The position numbers were made by a program, and so were the translations under genes. Source: Parageobacillus thermantarcticus (lineage in GTDB: Bacteria; Bacillota; Bacilli; Bacillales; Anoxybacillaceae). From it: 64,000 bases of DNA. This document shows, in pieces, positions 52,274 through 62,606 of this stretch; position 1 is the first letter of the stretch; the number at the start of each line of letters is the position of its first letter. Where the stretch lies: contig NZ_FOJS01000002.1 in NCBI RefSeq assembly GCF_900111865.1, positions 1-64,000 of the forward strand, written 5' to 3'. Below the pieces are notes generated by a model. It was not told where the DNA came from, ran no database searches, and worked only from the letters and a program-made list of their open reading frames with translations.

Positions 52274-53347
52274 TTAATGTTTCAAAAGTGCCACCGAAAT
52301 CGTGACATTGCCTGACTTTTTCTTCACTATTTCCAATTTCTCTGCGCCGCTGTACAGCTTCGCCGCCGGCTCGCTCACACCGTAGGCGCCCGTGTAGCGG
52401 TACACCGTTTCCGAAGGTTGTTCGATTTTTACCTTATTTAATTCTTCCGGAGTATAGTAAACAAATTCCCATCCGTATTTCCGGACAACTTCAAGCAGCC
52501 CCCGCTCGTCTTTTTTTAATGCAATCGTACATACCGCCTTCACGCTTTTCAGCGAAAAACGAAGTTCGTCCAACGTTTCGCGAATGACCGTTTCAATTTC
52601 TTCTGCTGTTGTGCCGCGGTTGCAGCCGATGCCAAGCACGATCACTTTTGGACGGTACAAAACGCCGTTTTGCAATATCGCTTCTTCCTCTTTCGTCAAC
52701 AGGCGATGGGTCACGACAAGGGCGGCGTCCGGTTTTGCCGCTAGCGCCTCCGCAATCGAATCATAAACGCGGATATTGTTCGGCAGCGGCGTATCGTAGT
52801 TCCACCAATTTCGCTCTCCTGATTCCTGCACCACGGCAACGCGCTGTTCATTCACGACAGCGGCGCTAACAGGCGTCAGCTTTTCGTCGGATTCCCACTC
52901 CCAGCCAAAAGAACGGCCAAACAAATCCACGGCAATCGTTTTTTGTACGTCAGAGGCAGTCGTAATGACCGGTTGGGCGTGTAAAATTTCCGCAACTTGC
53001 CGCGTCAGTTCGTTCGCTCCGCCAAGATGCCCGGAAAGCACGCTAATGACGTACTGCCCTTTATCGTCGATAACGACGACCGCCGGATCAGTTTTTTTAT
53101 CCTTTAATAGCGGCGCAATCATCCGCACGACCGCGCCGAGCGAAATAATGAGAATGAGCCCGCGGTACGTTTGAAAGAGCGACGGCAACAACAACCGCAC
53201 GCTCCCTTCAAACAACCGAATATTTTTTTCCGTTTCGTCTCCCATCGCGAACTTATTCGTATAATACACATCGGCATTCGGGAGCTTTTCGCCGACGCGG
53301 CGGGCAATGTCCACGCCGTGCTTCGTAATCGCAACGATCGCATACAT
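52274..53347 (-). CDS. cbiG: Cobalt-precorrin-5A hydrolase CbiG
   Basis: 357 residues from MYAIVAITKHGVDIA (SD GGGGGGTG). Opens the delta-lactone of cobalt-precorrin-5A, releasing acetaldehyde; diagnostic of the anaerobic route. N-terminal half with GAVVRMIAPLLKDKKTDPAVVVIDDKGQYVISVLSGHLGGANELTR and a C-terminal CbiG_C domain (VLGIGCNRGTTAEEIE...). It lies five bases after cbiF. Confidence 0.94.
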   Translation of the reverse strand: MYAIVAITKHGVDIARRVGEKLPNADVYYTNKFAMGDETEKNIRLFEGSVRLLLPSLFQTYRGLILIISLGAVVRMIAPLLKDKKTDPAVVVIDDKGQYVISVLSGHLGGANELTRQVAEILHAQPVITTASDVQKTIAVDLFGRSFGWEWESDEKLTPVSAAVVNEQRVAVVQESGERNWWNYDTPLPNNIRVYDSIAEALAAKPDAALVVTHRLLTKEEEAILQNGVLYRPKVIVLGIGCNRGTTAEEIETVIRETLDELRFSLKSVKAVCTIALKKDERGLLEVVRKYGWEFVYYTPEELNKVKIEQPSETVYRYTGAYGVSEPAAKLYSGAEKLEIVKKKSGNVTISVALLKH

Positions 53348-53351
53348 CTTC

Positions 53352-54122
53352 TCACACCCCCCGCCGATATCCGTGCGTAAACGTTTTATCATACAATTTC
53401 GAGCGATACTCGCGCTCGATGACCGCTGGATCTAACGCCCATCCCGCCAAAATGAGCGCATGTTTGCGGATGCCATTCTCCCGCATATCCTCATCGAGCG
53501 TGCCGACGGTAGAATAAACGATTTTTTCGTCCGGCCATGTCGCTTTATACACGACGACAACGGGGGTATCGTCGCTCCAGCCGGCCTCCTTCAGCGCCTT
53601 TGTCACTTTTTTCGTTAATGTTGCGCTTAAAAACAGCGCCAAAGTGCAATGATGTTTCGCCAGTTCTTCCAGCTTTTCCTTTTCCGGAACCGGCGTCCGC
53701 CCTTCCGCTCGCGTTAAAATGACCGTCTGTGTCAAATCCGGAACGGTCAGTTCCGCTTGGACAGCGGCAGCTGCCGCAAATACCGAACTGACGCCAGGGA
53801 CCATTTCGATTTCGACTCCCTGTTTTTTTAAGAGCGCTATTTGTTCGAGTGTCGCTCCGTAAATCGACGGATCCCCCGTATGGATGCGCACGACTTTTTT
53901 GCCTTGCTTCAGTTTTTCCAACATTGCCTCGACCATTTCTTCTAAATGCATGCCCGCCGTATGAAACACTTCGGCTTCCGGCTTTCGATAGCGCTCGATC
54001 AGTTCGTCGTTGACGAGCGAATCAGTGTAAAAAATCGCATCCGCTTCTTTGAGCAGCTGCGCGCCTTTCACTGTAATCAAGTCCGGATCCCCGGGTCCCG
54101 CGCCAATTATATACAGCTTCAC
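53352..54122 (-). CDS. cbiF: Cobalt-precorrin-4 C11-methyltransferase
   Basis: 256 residues. SAM-dependent methylation at C11. Motifs IIGAGPGDPDLITVKG, VRIHTGDPSIYGATLEQIALL and VPGVSSVFAAAAAVQ identify CbiF/CobM. GTG start overlapping the cbiL stop by four bases. Confidence 0.95.
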   Translation of the reverse strand: MKLYIIGAGPGDPDLITVKGAQLLKEADAIFYTDSLVNDELIERYRKPEAEVFHTAGMHLEEMVEAMLEKLKQGKKVVRIHTGDPSIYGATLEQIALLKKQGVEIEMVPGVSSVFAAAAAVQAELTVPDLTQTVILTRAEGRTPVPEKEKLEELAKHHCTLALFLSATLTKKVTKALKEAGWSDDTPVVVVYKATWPDEKIVYSTVGTLDEDMRENGIRKHALILAGWALDPAVIEREYRSKLYDKTFTHGYRRGV

Positions 54123-54820
54123 TTTCTCACCACCAATAATGTCAAATATTCAAGCTCCGCGCCTTCGAGCTGTTCAATATTCCAAATCACTTCTTCTTTC
54201 GATGTCACTTTTGTCACCACGGCGGCGTTTTGCAGCAAGTTTTGTTCGCGAAGGAGGCGGATCATCATATCCATCACTTTCGCCACTTTCAAAAACACGA
54301 CGCAATCATGGTCTTCAAGCGCCTTTTTCATCGCTTCGTAGTCGTCGCGCGCCGGAATAATCGCCACATGCTCATCTCCGTCGGCAAGCGGCATTTGCAG
54401 TCTCGCCGCCGCCGCGTTGACGGAGGAAACTCCCGGAACAATTTCAATCGCGACATTTGGATAACGCTCTTTCATGACGTTCATCAGATGGATAAACGTG
54501 CTATATAAAAGCGGATCTCCTTCCGTCACAAACGCGACATCTTTTCCCGCACTGAGCTGTTCCCATATCGCTTCCGCCGTTTCGTTCCATTTTTCTGTCA
54601 ACACATCTATATTTTTCGTCATTGGAAAGACGAGCCCAAGCATTTCTTTTTCTCCCGCAGAAAAATATGCTTCAACAATTTGCTGGGCGTAGCTTTTGCT
54701 GCCGCGCTGTTTTTTCGGATAAGCAATGACATGCGCTTCTTTCAGGCGGCGAAACGCCTTCACCGTCAACAGTTCAGGGTCGCCCGGACCGACGCCGATG
54801 CCATACAACGTTCCGCTCAT
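54119..54820 (-). CDS. cbiL: Cobalt-precorrin-2 C20-methyltransferase
   Basis: 233 residues. Methylates C20 with [33 protein letters not shown] (the YPK context is typical), [17 protein letters not shown] and [23 protein letters not shown] match CbiL/CobI. ATG overlaps the cbiET stop. Confidence 0.95.
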   Translation of the reverse strand: MSGTLYGIGVGPGDPELLTVKAFRRLKEAHVIAYPKKQRGSKSYAQQIVEAYFSAGEKEMLGLVFPMTKNIDVLTEKWNETAEAIWEQLSAGKDVAFVTEGDPLLYSTFIHLMNVMKERYPNVAIEIVPGVSSVNAAAARLQMPLADGDEHVAIIPARDDYEAMKKALEDHDCVVFLKVAKVMDMMIRLLREQNLLQNAAVVTKVTSKEEVIWNIEQLEGAELEYLTLLVVRK

Positions 54821-56022
54821 TCGTCTCCCTCCCTCTTTGCCGTAATGATATAAATCGGATTCAGCGCGTCAAACCGCGTCAAATCCAAAATCGGCTTGCT
54901 TCTCGAGATTTGCGCGAGCGTAATATCTGCTTGAAAGCCGCGCTGTTTTAATCCTTCCACCGCCTGCGCCAGCGTTTCGATCGTAACCGCATTAATAACG
55001 ATGCGTCCGTTCCGTTTCAAGCGCCGGCAGCACACGTCAAGCAGCGGCCCCATTTCTCCTGACGTTCCCCCGATAAACACCGCATCCGGGTCGGCAAATT
55101 CGTCTAAATGCTCAGGCGCTTTGCCGTGCACAAGCGTCAGGTCGACGCGGAATTTTTTTAAGTTTTCCTTGCAAATCTCGATATCATGGGCGTTTTTTTC
55201 AATCGCAAACACCGCGCCTTCGCGGGCGATTTTCGCCGCTTCAATCGCCACCGAGCCGGTGCATGTGCCGATGTCCCAAACGACGCTTTTTTCATGAAGG
55301 CGAAGCGCGCTAATGCTTAGCACGCGAATTTCTTTTTTCGTAATAAGCCCTTTTTCCGGCTTGCGCTGCAAAAATTCATCATCATCAATCCCGAATGACC
55401 ATGTCGGTCCCGCTTTTGTTTTTTGCAAAATAACGACATTTAATGGAGAAAACTCCGCATCCGCCATCTCTTCCAATTCAAAAAAGCGGCACCGTTCATC
55501 CCGTCCGCCAAGATTTTCCCCGACAAACGCGCGGTATTCGGTCATTCCGTACGAAAGCAAATATTTCGCAATGGCATTAGGAGAATTCATTTCATCCGTT
55601 AATATCGCCACTTTTTCGCATCCGTCGATTCGCTGCGCGAGCCCTTTCATGCCGCGGCCGTGGACGCTGATAAACTCGGCGTCCTGCCACTTTTCCCCCA
55701 TTTTCGCAAACGCCCATTGAATCGAGCTGACCGTCGGATACACCTCGATCGGCAGCTTGTTCGATAAATAGCTGCCGATTCCGTAAAACATCGGGTCGCC
55801 AGAAGAAATAATGACGGTTCGCTTCGTTTCGCGCTTCAATCTTTCGACAAGCTCGGACAGACCGCCTTGAATCACGAGCTTTTCCCCTTGAAAATCCGGG
55901 AAAAAGGCTAAGTGGCGCTCGCCGCCTACCAATAATTCACTTTCATAAATCCAACGTTCATAAAGGCGCGGAAGGCTTGCTTTCCCATCTGCGCCAATGC
56001 CAATCAGTTTAATCGCCTGCAT
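54817..56022 (-). CDS. cbiET: CbiE-CbiT fusion: precorrin-6B C5,15-methyltransferase (decarboxylating)
   Basis: 401 residues. Residues 1-200 are the CbiE C5-methyltransferase ([31 protein letters not shown]), residues 205-401 the CbiT C15-methyltransferase/decarboxylase with a class I SAM fold ([41 protein letters not shown]). The two steps are fused as in CobL. Start overlaps cbiD by 14 bases. Confidence 0.95.
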   Translation of the reverse strand: MQAIKLIGIGADGKASLPRLYERWIYESELLVGGERHLAFFPDFQGEKLVIQGGLSELVERLKRETKRTVIISSGDPMFYGIGSYLSNKLPIEVYPTVSSIQWAFAKMGEKWQDAEFISVHGRGMKGLAQRIDGCEKVAILTDEMNSPNAIAKYLLSYGMTEYRAFVGENLGGRDERCRFFELEEMADAEFSPLNVVILQKTKAGPTWSFGIDDDEFLQRKPEKGLITKKEIRVLSISALRLHEKSVVWDIGTCTGSVAIEAAKIAREGAVFAIEKNAHDIEICKENLKKFRVDLTLVHGKAPEHLDEFADPDAVFIGGTSGEMGPLLDVCCRRLKRNGRIVINAVTIETLAQAVEGLKQRGFQADITLAQISRSKPILDLTRFDALNPIYIITAKREGDE

Positions 56023-57106
56023 CGTTTCGCACCGCCTTTCCTAATAATTGACCGCTCATCGTGTACAGCGACGTTTCGACCGTAATGCCTCCTCCGACTT
56101 CCCGCAATGCCGACAAACAACAACAATCGCATAATATTTCAAAAAAACGCCTATTTTCTGCTTTCAGCATCATCTCGCCGACTTGCGACGCCGTATTGGC
56201 ATCGCGCACTGCCGCGACAAGTTCCGGCGAAGCACCTGCTTGCTCGGCAATCGCCGCTAAAAATGAGAAATCGACAGGCGCCCCTTTCGAATGGACCATC
56301 ATGACGCCTTGCGCCACTTTCGAAAATTTTCCCATCATCCCGACCATCGAAACGGTTTTGATTCCTAATCTTTTGCACTGTTTCAGCGTAAAGCCGACAA
56401 AATCGCCCATTTCAATAAACGCTTCCTCGGGAAGATGAGAATATTGCTGCATCGCAAATTTTTCGCTTCGCCCCCCCGTCGTGACCACGACATGGTCGCA
56501 TCCGTTTGCTTTCGCCACTTGAATCGCCTGAACGATGCTTGCCCGATACGCGGACGTCGAAAAAGGAACGACAATGCCGCGCGTCCCCAAAATCGAAATG
56601 CCGCCGATAATGCCTAAGCGCGCGTTTAACGTTTTTTTGGCGATTTCTTCCCCGTCGGGAACGGAAATAATGACGTTCACCCCCCGGGAAACGCCGTATT
56701 GTTCCAATACTTCGCTCGCCGTTTCGCGAATCATTTTCCGCGGGACAGGATTAATCGCGGCTTCGCCCACCGGAACCGGCAAACCCGGTTTCGTGACGCG
56801 CCCTACCCCTTTTCCGCCATCTAAATGGACGCCGGGCTGCTCCGCCCATGAAACGGTCGATACAATCGCGGCTCCGTGCGTCGCGTCAGGGTCATCTCCC
56901 CCGTCTTTGATCACCGTTGCTGACGCTGATTCCTCGCTGATCTCGCACGCTTCAATCGCAAACGTCACCCAGCGTCCAACCGGCAAATAAATGGTTGCTT
57001 CCATTTGCCGGATGCCGGTAATAAGCGCCGTTAATGCTGCTTTCGTCGCCGCTGTGGCGCACGCTCCCGTTGTATACCCTTCTCGCAGCGTTTTTTTCGC
57101 TTCCAT
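56009..57106 (-). CDS. cbiD: Cobalt-precorrin-5B C1-methyltransferase
   Basis: 365 residues. Methylates C1 in the anaerobic route; unrelated to the class III methyltransferases. The N-terminal signature [21 protein letters not shown] and [36 protein letters not shown] are characteristic. GAGGGT seven bases before the ATG. Confidence 0.95.
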   Translation of the reverse strand: MEAKKTLREGYTTGACATAATKAALTALITGIRQMEATIYLPVGRWVTFAIEACEISEESASATVIKDGGDDPDATHGAAIVSTVSWAEQPGVHLDGGKGVGRVTKPGLPVPVGEAAINPVPRKMIRETASEVLEQYGVSRGVNVIISVPDGEEIAKKTLNARLGIIGGISILGTRGIVVPFSTSAYRASIVQAIQVAKANGCDHVVVTTGGRSEKFAMQQYSHLPEEAFIEMGDFVGFTLKQCKRLGIKTVSMVGMMGKFSKVAQGVMMVHSKGAPVDFSFLAAIAEQAGASPELVAAVRDANTASQVGEMMLKAENRRFFEILCDCCCLSALREVGGGITVETSLYTMSGQLLGKAVRNDAGD

Positions 57107-57110
57107 ATTA

Positions 57111-57758
57111 TTACCCTCGCTCTGCCAACAATGACAGCGCGTTTAGCGCCGCCACTGTAACGGTGCTTCCTCCTTTTCGGCCGACATTCGTAATAAACGG
57201 AATATCTAATTTCGCCAATTCCTCCTTCGCTTCCGCCGCCGATACAAACCCGACCGGCAAGCCGATCACTAATCCCGGGCGCGCTTCTCCTTCTTTAATT
57301 AAACGAATCAACTCAAGCAGTGCCGTTGGTGCGTTTCCGATCGCAAAAATCCCGCCTTCCGCTTCTTTCGCCGCTTTTCGCATCGCGACGATCGCTCTTG
57401 TCGTATTGAGCCGTTTCGCCTCGGCAATGACATCCTCATCGGAAATATATACCTTCACGGTTCCGCCGAATTTTTCAATGCGTGTTTTGTTCACTCCAAC
57501 TTGAACCATTTGCACATCGGCGACGACCGTCTTGCCGCTGCGTATTGCTTTTATTCCCGCGCGAACGGCCTCAGGATGAAATAGCAAACTTTTTCCAAGT
57601 TCAAAATCGGCAGAAGCATGAATGACGCGCTGTACAATCGGATATTGTTCTTCTGTAAAATGGTGTTCGCCGATTTCTTCATCAATAATTTGAAAGCTTC
57701 TTGCTTCAATTTGTTGCGGTTGGACCGTAACCGGACGAAATTCCGTGCGGAAATCCAT
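57111..57758 (-). CDS. cbiC: Cobalt-precorrin-8 methylmutase
   Basis: 215 residues from MDFRTEFRPV (AAAGGGG upstream). Moves the C11 methyl to C12, giving cobyrinate. Catalytic His in QRVIHASADFELGKSLLF (about residue 42), then RSGKTVVADVQMVQVGVNK and GLVIGLPVGFVSAAEAKEEL. Starts 21 bases after the cbiJ stop. Confidence 0.94.
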   Translation of the reverse strand: MDFRTEFRPVTVQPQQIEARSFQIIDEEIGEHHFTEEQYPIVQRVIHASADFELGKSLLFHPEAVRAGIKAIRSGKTVVADVQMVQVGVNKTRIEKFGGTVKVYISDEDVIAEAKRLNTTRAIVAMRKAAKEAEGGIFAIGNAPTALLELIRLIKEGEARPGLVIGLPVGFVSAAEAKEELAKLDIPFITNVGRKGGSTVTVAALNALSLLAERG

Positions 57759-57778
57759 CGTAAAAACCCCTTTCTTTT

Positions 57779-58546
57779 TCAAGACTGGATCATTTCTCGC
57801 AGCGCCGCAATGACGTCGGAAAACTGTGAAAACACCGTGCCATATTCAATCGACGGGCGGCGGATGACGATCGTCTCAATCCCTAGTTCTTGCGCGGCGG
57901 CGATTTTTTCATCGACAAACCCAACTTTGCCGCTTTCTTTCGTAATGAGCAACGTAACGCCAAAATGACGGAAAAGCGCCTTATCCAATTCTTTCGAAAA
58001 CGGGCCTTGCATCGCAACGATATTTTCTTGCGGAAACTTTAGTTGTTCACATTTCTCCATATTGTCTTTGCGCGGCAGCATGCGCGCGATCACGCGCGTA
58101 TCGGGAAGGCCAAGCAGCTTGGCGGCAAAAATGTGCAGCGTTTTGCTCCCCGTCGTCAGCATAATCACTCCACGCTTTTGCGCCGCCAATTCGGCCGCCT
58201 CTTCATAGCTGTCAACAAAGGTGACAAGCTGGCTGCTTAACTCGGCGGCTTGGCGTTCATAGCGGATGTACGGAACGCCGGCTGCATCCGCCGCCTGCAT
58301 CGCGTTTTTCGACGCTTCTTCGGCAAACGGATGGCTTGCGTCCACCACCGCTTTCGCTTTCTTTGCGCGGATCAACTCCGCCAATTGCTCCGCCGCCAGC
58401 CTTCCAAGATGCACCGCTAAGCCGGAAGCGCGCAGCTGGTCCGCCGCGTGTTCCGTAACGACGGTCGCCAGCACATCATAGCCCGCCTGTTGGATGCAAA
58501 GCGCCAGCTCTCGGGCATCGCTCGTTCCCGCTAATACGATAACCAT
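57779..58546 (-). CDS. cbiJ: Cobalt-precorrin-6A reductase
   Basis: 255 residues. NAD(P)H-dependent ring reduction. IVLAGTSDARELALCIQQ at the N-terminus, VDASHPFAEEASKNAMQAA and ITKESGKVGFVDEKIAAA are the CobK/CbiJ marks. AAGGGGG eight bases before the ATG. Confidence 0.93.
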   Translation of the reverse strand: MVIVLAGTSDARELALCIQQAGYDVLATVVTEHAADQLRASGLAVHLGRLAAEQLAELIRAKKAKAVVDASHPFAEEASKNAMQAADAAGVPYIRYERQAAELSSQLVTFVDSYEEAAELAAQKRGVIMLTTGSKTLHIFAAKLLGLPDTRVIARMLPRKDNMEKCEQLKFPQENIVAMQGPFSKELDKALFRHFGVTLLITKESGKVGFVDEKIAAAQELGIETIVIRRPSIEYGTVFSQFSDVIAALREMIQS

Positions 58547-58558
58547 GTACGTTCCCCC

Positions 58559-59392
58559 TTAATGATGATGGTGGTGGTGATGGTGATGATGCTCCGTTGC
58601 GTGAAGCCGATATTGGCACATATCGCAGTTCATCACAACCGTCTTGCCGAGCGCCTCTTCCAATCTGTCCAGCACAATCGTTTTCAGCTTCGGATGAAAC
58701 CCAAAGTAGCCGGCTAGAGCAAAATCGACGTTAGCATATTGGAAACGATATTGCTTTACTTTGTCTTCAAGTCGCTTAATAAGCACGCCGGTAAACAAAA
58801 AGTACGGTAAAACTACCACTTTTCGCGCCCCTAGCTTGACGCAGCGTTCCACCGCATCGTCTAGCGATGGCGTTGTTACCCCCATAAACGCCGGTTCGAC
58901 GAGGAAATAGTTCGTTTGTTCCCAAAATAAGCGGGAAATTTTGTATAAATCGCTGTTCGCATCAGGGTCGCTCCCCCCGCGCCCAAGCAGGACCACCGCT
59001 GTTTCCGGATCGGGATTTTCGATATTTTCGCCGACTTCTTGCAATCTCGTTTTTAAGATCGAAAATGTTTGCTCGTGAATGCCAATTGGTCGGCCATAGA
59101 TGAACGTCACGTGCGGATAATGTTTTTTCGCTTCATCGATCTCCGCCGGAATATGCAGCTTTGAATGTCCCGCTGCCAGCAAAATGATCGGGATCACGAT
59201 AATTTCGCGAGCCCCGGCGGCGACGCAACGGTCGATCCCTTCGCGAATCGTCGGCAGTCCAAACTCTAAAAAGCTTGTTTCAACATGCATGGATGCCTCG
59301 ATGTTTGGCTTTAATTGTTCGACAAACTGCCTGACTTGGTCGTTTCCTTCCGGGTCGCGGCTGCCGTGCCCGACAAATAATACAGCTTTCAT
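58559..59392 (-). CDS. cbiX: Sirohydrochlorin cobaltochelatase CbiX (long form, His10 tail)
   Basis: 277 residues. Inserts Co2+ into sirohydrochlorin, the committing step of the early-cobalt route. Two chelatase halves: VLFVGHGSRDPEGND and PIILLAAGHSKLHIPAEI (His sites), then VVLLGRGGSDPDANSDLY and VLPYFLFTGVLIKRLEDK. Near the end is MNCDMCQYR, an MxCxxC motif that in the Bacillus megaterium enzyme holds a [4Fe-4S] cluster, and the protein ends in ten consecutive histidines, a likely metal store. AAGGGGGG before the ATG. Confidence 0.94.
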   Translation of the reverse strand: MKAVLFVGHGSRDPEGNDQVRQFVEQLKPNIEASMHVETSFLEFGLPTIREGIDRCVAAGAREIIVIPIILLAAGHSKLHIPAEIDEAKKHYPHVTFIYGRPIGIHEQTFSILKTRLQEVGENIENPDPETAVVLLGRGGSDPDANSDLYKISRLFWEQTNYFLVEPAFMGVTTPSLDDAVERCVKLGARKVVVLPYFLFTGVLIKRLEDKVKQYRFQYANVDFALAGYFGFHPKLKTIVLDRLEEALGKTVVMNCDMCQYRLHATEHHHHHHHHHH

Positions 59393-59406
59393 TGATTCTT
59401 CCCCCC

Positions 59407-60969
59407 TTATTCACCGCAGACGGGCACTTCGATTTTTTCCGCCTGCTTTTCTTCTTGGTACGCAAATCCGCCGACTTGTTTCACTCGCTTGAAAAACTTA
59501 TGAAACCGTTCGTTCGGATAGGCGTTTTCCTTATATTCTTGAATAATGCGAGTGACAACAGATACAATCTCGCTAGGCGGAATCCCTTCAGCGACAAGCT
59601 GTCCAGGGTGCGCGTTTCTTCCGACTGTTTTTCCTCCTAAAAATAAGTCGAATGCCCCTTTCCGATAAACGATGCCGATATCTTCCCGTACCGCTCCGTA
59701 ACATGCCATGCCGCAGCCGTTTATACCTAGCTTCAATTCTTTCGGAAGCGCCATTCCGCCAAGCCGTTCGTACAGTTCCTCCGCATACGGAATCGCGTCT
59801 TTTTTCTCGCCGTCGCAAAAATCGCACGCCTTCACCGTCAGCACGTCACCGACAGGAGCGACGGCAAGCCCCGCTTCTTTCAGTCTCGCGACGATGCCGT
59901 CCGGGTCAGAAGTAGGCACTTCGATCTTCAAATAATGATCCGGCGTATACATCATCGTTCCGCCTTCGCCGACGATTTCGGCAAGCAACATCATCTGTTT
60001 TGGCGTAAAATTTTTGTTCGCTACTCCTGGGCTAACCGCGATTTCGAAAATGTCAGTCGCAAATGCCGCGGTGTCACGCTGGCGAATTTCTAATTTTTTC
60101 AACGCGTCTTCGGCGATTTCTTTTGCCGATGTCGATTCCGTTTGATCAAGCGCCCACGGTTCCGCTTCTTTGCGGAGACGTTCGTGTGGTTTCAGCGGCT
60201 GTTCCGCGGCACTTAACGTATATTTCCGCTGGTATCCGCGCGGCGTAATCATCAACCCGTCGTATACAAACGTCGAAGAATTGCCGATAATGACGGTCGT
60301 AAGCATGCCGATCTCGTGATCGAGCATGTGCGCCAAATCCGTCAATACGATATGCTGCCGCGCGCGATAAGCGCTTTTCACCAATCCTACTGGAGTGCTT
60401 GGCGAGCGATAGCGCAAAAGAATCCGCTGCGCTTCGACAATTTGCCGCGTGCGCCGCCCACTTTTCGGATTATATAGTGCGATGACAAAATCGGCAGCGG
60501 CTGCCGCTTCGATGCGTTTTTCAATCAGCGCCCACGGCGTTAAGTGGTCGCTTAAGCTAATCGTGCACGCGTCGTGCATAATCGGCGCCCCTAAAAGCGC
60601 GGCGCATGAGTGAATGGCAGAAATGCCTGGAATGACTTCCACTTCGATATCGCTTTCCCGCGTCCATCCCTTTTCGATAAGCACCTCATACACAAGCCCT
60701 GCCATTCCATATACGCCCGCGTCTCCGCTGGAAATGACGGCGACCGTTTTTCCGCGTTCCGCCCATTTCACCGCCTCTTGTGCGCGGCTGACTTCTTCCG
60801 TCATGCCCGTGCTAATCACTTGCTTATCACCGATTACATCGGCGACGAGGTCAATGTACGTTTTATAACCGATGACGATGTCGCTTTCTTCAATCGCCTC
60901 CCGCGCCCGCTTTGTCATATGTTCTTCGCTGCCTGGACCAAATCCAACGATCAGCAATTTCCCTTTCAT
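59407..60969 (-). CDS. cbiH60: Cobalt-factor III C17-methyltransferase CbiH60 (CbiH fused to a nitrite-reductase-like Fe-S domain)
   Basis: 520 residues. Residues 1-245 are CbiH/CobJ (LLIVGFGPGSEEHMTKRA, VISSGDAGVYGMAGLVYEVL, ALLGAPIMHDACTISLSDHLTPW), which methylates C17 with ring contraction. After a linker (245-300) comes a nitrite/sulfite-reductase-like half with KACDFCDGEKK and LGINGCGMACYGAVRED, four Cys suited to a [4Fe-4S] cluster. The same fusion is known in Bacillus megaterium as CbiH60, where the cluster assists ring contraction. The start at 60969 follows GGGGTG. Confidence 0.92.
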   Translation of the reverse strand: MKGKLLIVGFGPGSEEHMTKRAREAIEESDIVIGYKTYIDLVADVIGDKQVISTGMTEEVSRAQEAVKWAERGKTVAVISSGDAGVYGMAGLVYEVLIEKGWTRESDIEVEVIPGISAIHSCAALLGAPIMHDACTISLSDHLTPWALIEKRIEAAAAADFVIALYNPKSGRRTRQIVEAQRILLRYRSPSTPVGLVKSAYRARQHIVLTDLAHMLDHEIGMLTTVIIGNSSTFVYDGLMITPRGYQRKYTLSAAEQPLKPHERLRKEAEPWALDQTESTSAKEIAEDALKKLEIRQRDTAAFATDIFEIAVSPGVANKNFTPKQMMLLAEIVGEGGTMMYTPDHYLKIEVPTSDPDGIVARLKEAGLAVAPVGDVLTVKACDFCDGEKKDAIPYAEELYERLGGMALPKELKLGINGCGMACYGAVREDIGIVYRKGAFDLFLGGKTVGRNAHPGQLVAEGIPPSEIVSVVTRIIQEYKENAYPNERFHKFFKRVKQVGGFAYQEEKQAEKIEVPVCGE

Positions 60970-61053
60970 CGTTTCACCCCAATTTCCATCTTTCTTGTTC
61001 ATGTTAACTGGGCATATTTGCCTAAAAAACTGGAACTCTATATCACTGTCTCA

Positions 61054-61872
61054 CTAATACGGAGCTTGGGCGTTCATCCATTGTTTCATTTCTTCCACAT
61101 TCCGCGGGATTCGCGTCTCGTGCGGAAACAACATTTTCCATACAGAAGCGAGCAGCGGAACACCAAGATGCCATTTTTTCAATTGATGCTGCCTAGCAAA
61201 TATATCCTGTGGTGCTCCTTGCATGACAATTCGTCCATCATGCATAACAAACACGATATCCGCCCACTCTAAGACAAAATCAAAATCATGAGTGGCAATC
61301 AAAACGGTCGTGCCGGCTCGATGAATATCGTTTATCTTTTCGATAAATCGATCGATCTGCAAGCGGTCTAAATAGGCTGTCGGCTCATCGAGCACTAATA
61401 ATTTCGGGTTCGTCACCATTACGGCGGCAAGCGTCAGCCATTTTTTTTGGCCGAGACTTAAATGATGAACAGGCTTGTCCAACCATGAACGCAATCCAAA
61501 CTCGTCGAGCGCTTTTTCAATGAGCTCGTCCATTTCACTTTTTTTCATTCCTAAATGGTGCAGGCTAAACGCCAGTTCATCACGCACCAGCGGCGCCACA
61601 AGCTGGTGTTCTGGATTTTGAAAAACGATGCCGACTTCTCGCCGCCATTTTTGCAATGTTGGACGCCGGTAATCCACCTTCTCGCCATTCCAATAGATAT
61701 CGCCGGAATCGGGGCGCAACAGCCCGTTCGCATGTAAAAATAACGTGGTCTTGCCGCATCCGTTACGACCGATGAGCGCGCACTTCTTTCCATCGGGAAC
61801 ATGAAGGCTTAATCCCTTCAACACACACGGTCCGTTCGGATACGTATAATATACTTCGTCCATTTTCAGCAT
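61054..61872 (-). CDS. cbiO: Cobalt ECF transporter ATPase CbiO
   Basis: 272 residues. Walker A IGRNGCGKTTLFLHANGL (Gly/Lys), Q-loop VFQNPEHQL, ABC signature HLSLGQKKWLTLAAVMV, Walker B LLVLDEPTAYLD and H-switch ATHDFDF. Powers Co2+ uptake with CbiM, CbiN and CbiQ. Start at 61872 (GGAGGG nine bases before); the cbiQ gene ends inside its leader. Confidence 0.94.
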   Translation of the reverse strand: MLKMDEVYYTYPNGPCVLKGLSLHVPDGKKCALIGRNGCGKTTLFLHANGLLRPDSGDIYWNGEKVDYRRPTLQKWRREVGIVFQNPEHQLVAPLVRDELAFSLHHLGMKKSEMDELIEKALDEFGLRSWLDKPVHHLSLGQKKWLTLAAVMVTNPKLLVLDEPTAYLDRLQIDRFIEKINDIHRAGTTVLIATHDFDFVLEWADIVFVMHDGRIVMQGAPQDIFARQHQLKKWHLGVPLLASVWKMLFPHETRIPRNVEEMKQWMNAQAPY

Positions 61873-61889
61873 CGTCTGCTGCCCTCCTA

Positions 61890-62606
61890 TCATCCAAGCC
61901 ATAGAAGCAAACTTATGCCGATGGCCGCTTCCCACAGATAACGTTTACTTTTTTCATTGTATGTGCCCACATGAACATAGACCATTTCATCGGAAACTCC
62001 GCGGGCCCATAAAGCAAGGCGCAACGCTTCATAGGAATGCCATATTTTTTGAAAAAGCTGGAACACCAACATCCCGCCATGCCGCCAATGGTTTCCTCCA
62101 TTTCTTGCTTTCATAGCTACGTATAGCTCTTCTGCCGCTTTCTCAAAAACAAATACAAACCGATACGTAAAAAACAACAACTCAATGATGATGGATGGCA
62201 CTTTCATGCGCTTGAGCACATGCAACATCTCTGGAAACGGAGTAGTCACCAGCAGGAAAAATAAACAAGACCATGCCGCGGCCGAACGAGATAACAAAGA
62301 CATCACGGTGAAAATTTGCGAACGATCAATGGAAACATGAAAAGACTTGTCGAGCGAAACCAACAAAGCTGGCAAACTCATAATCAGAAACAATGCCACC
62401 ACTCCGAGTGCTTTGGCGTACACCTTCCACGAAACACGTGCATACCCGATAATCCATACGGCAAGCCAAATCGTTATCATTACTTGCATTTTCCAACTAC
62501 CTATCATGGCCATTATCAATAATAGAATCGCAAATATCATTTTTTGTTCGGGACGTATTGTCCGCAGGCGGTTATCGTAAGCGACGGTGTCCAACTGCCG
62601 GATCAT
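61890..62606 (-). CDS. cbiQ: Cobalt ECF transporter T component CbiQ
   Basis: 238 residues with about five membrane helices and a cytoplasmic coupling region. The Ala-Arg-Gly-type coupling motif is seen in LRLALWARGVSDEMV, and MKVPSIIIELLFFTYRFVFVFEKAAEELYVAMKAR is the EcfT core. ATG overlaps the cbiN stop. Confidence 0.92.
   Translation of the reverse strand: MIRQLDTVAYDNRLRTIRPEQKMIFAILLLIMAMIGSWKMQVMITIWLAVWIIGYARVSWKVYAKALGVVALFLIMSLPALLVSLDKSFHVSIDRSQIFTVMSLLSRSAAAWSCLFFLLVTTPFPEMLHVLKRMKVPSIIIELLFFTYRFVFVFEKAAEELYVAMKARNGGNHWRHGGMLVFQLFQKIWHSYEALRLALWARGVSDEMVYVHVGTYNEKSKRYLWEAAIGISLLLWLG

Noticed and set aside
58562-58591. Run of ten His codons as a cloning tag or simple-repeat artefact
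   Set aside because: His-rich C-termini are natural in Bacillus CbiX, and the surrounding operon is intact; codons mix CAT and CAC.
59280-59492. Frames overlapping the cbiX-cbiH60 junction on either strand
   Set aside because: They lie within two well-supported genes separated by 14 bases and have no supporting signals.
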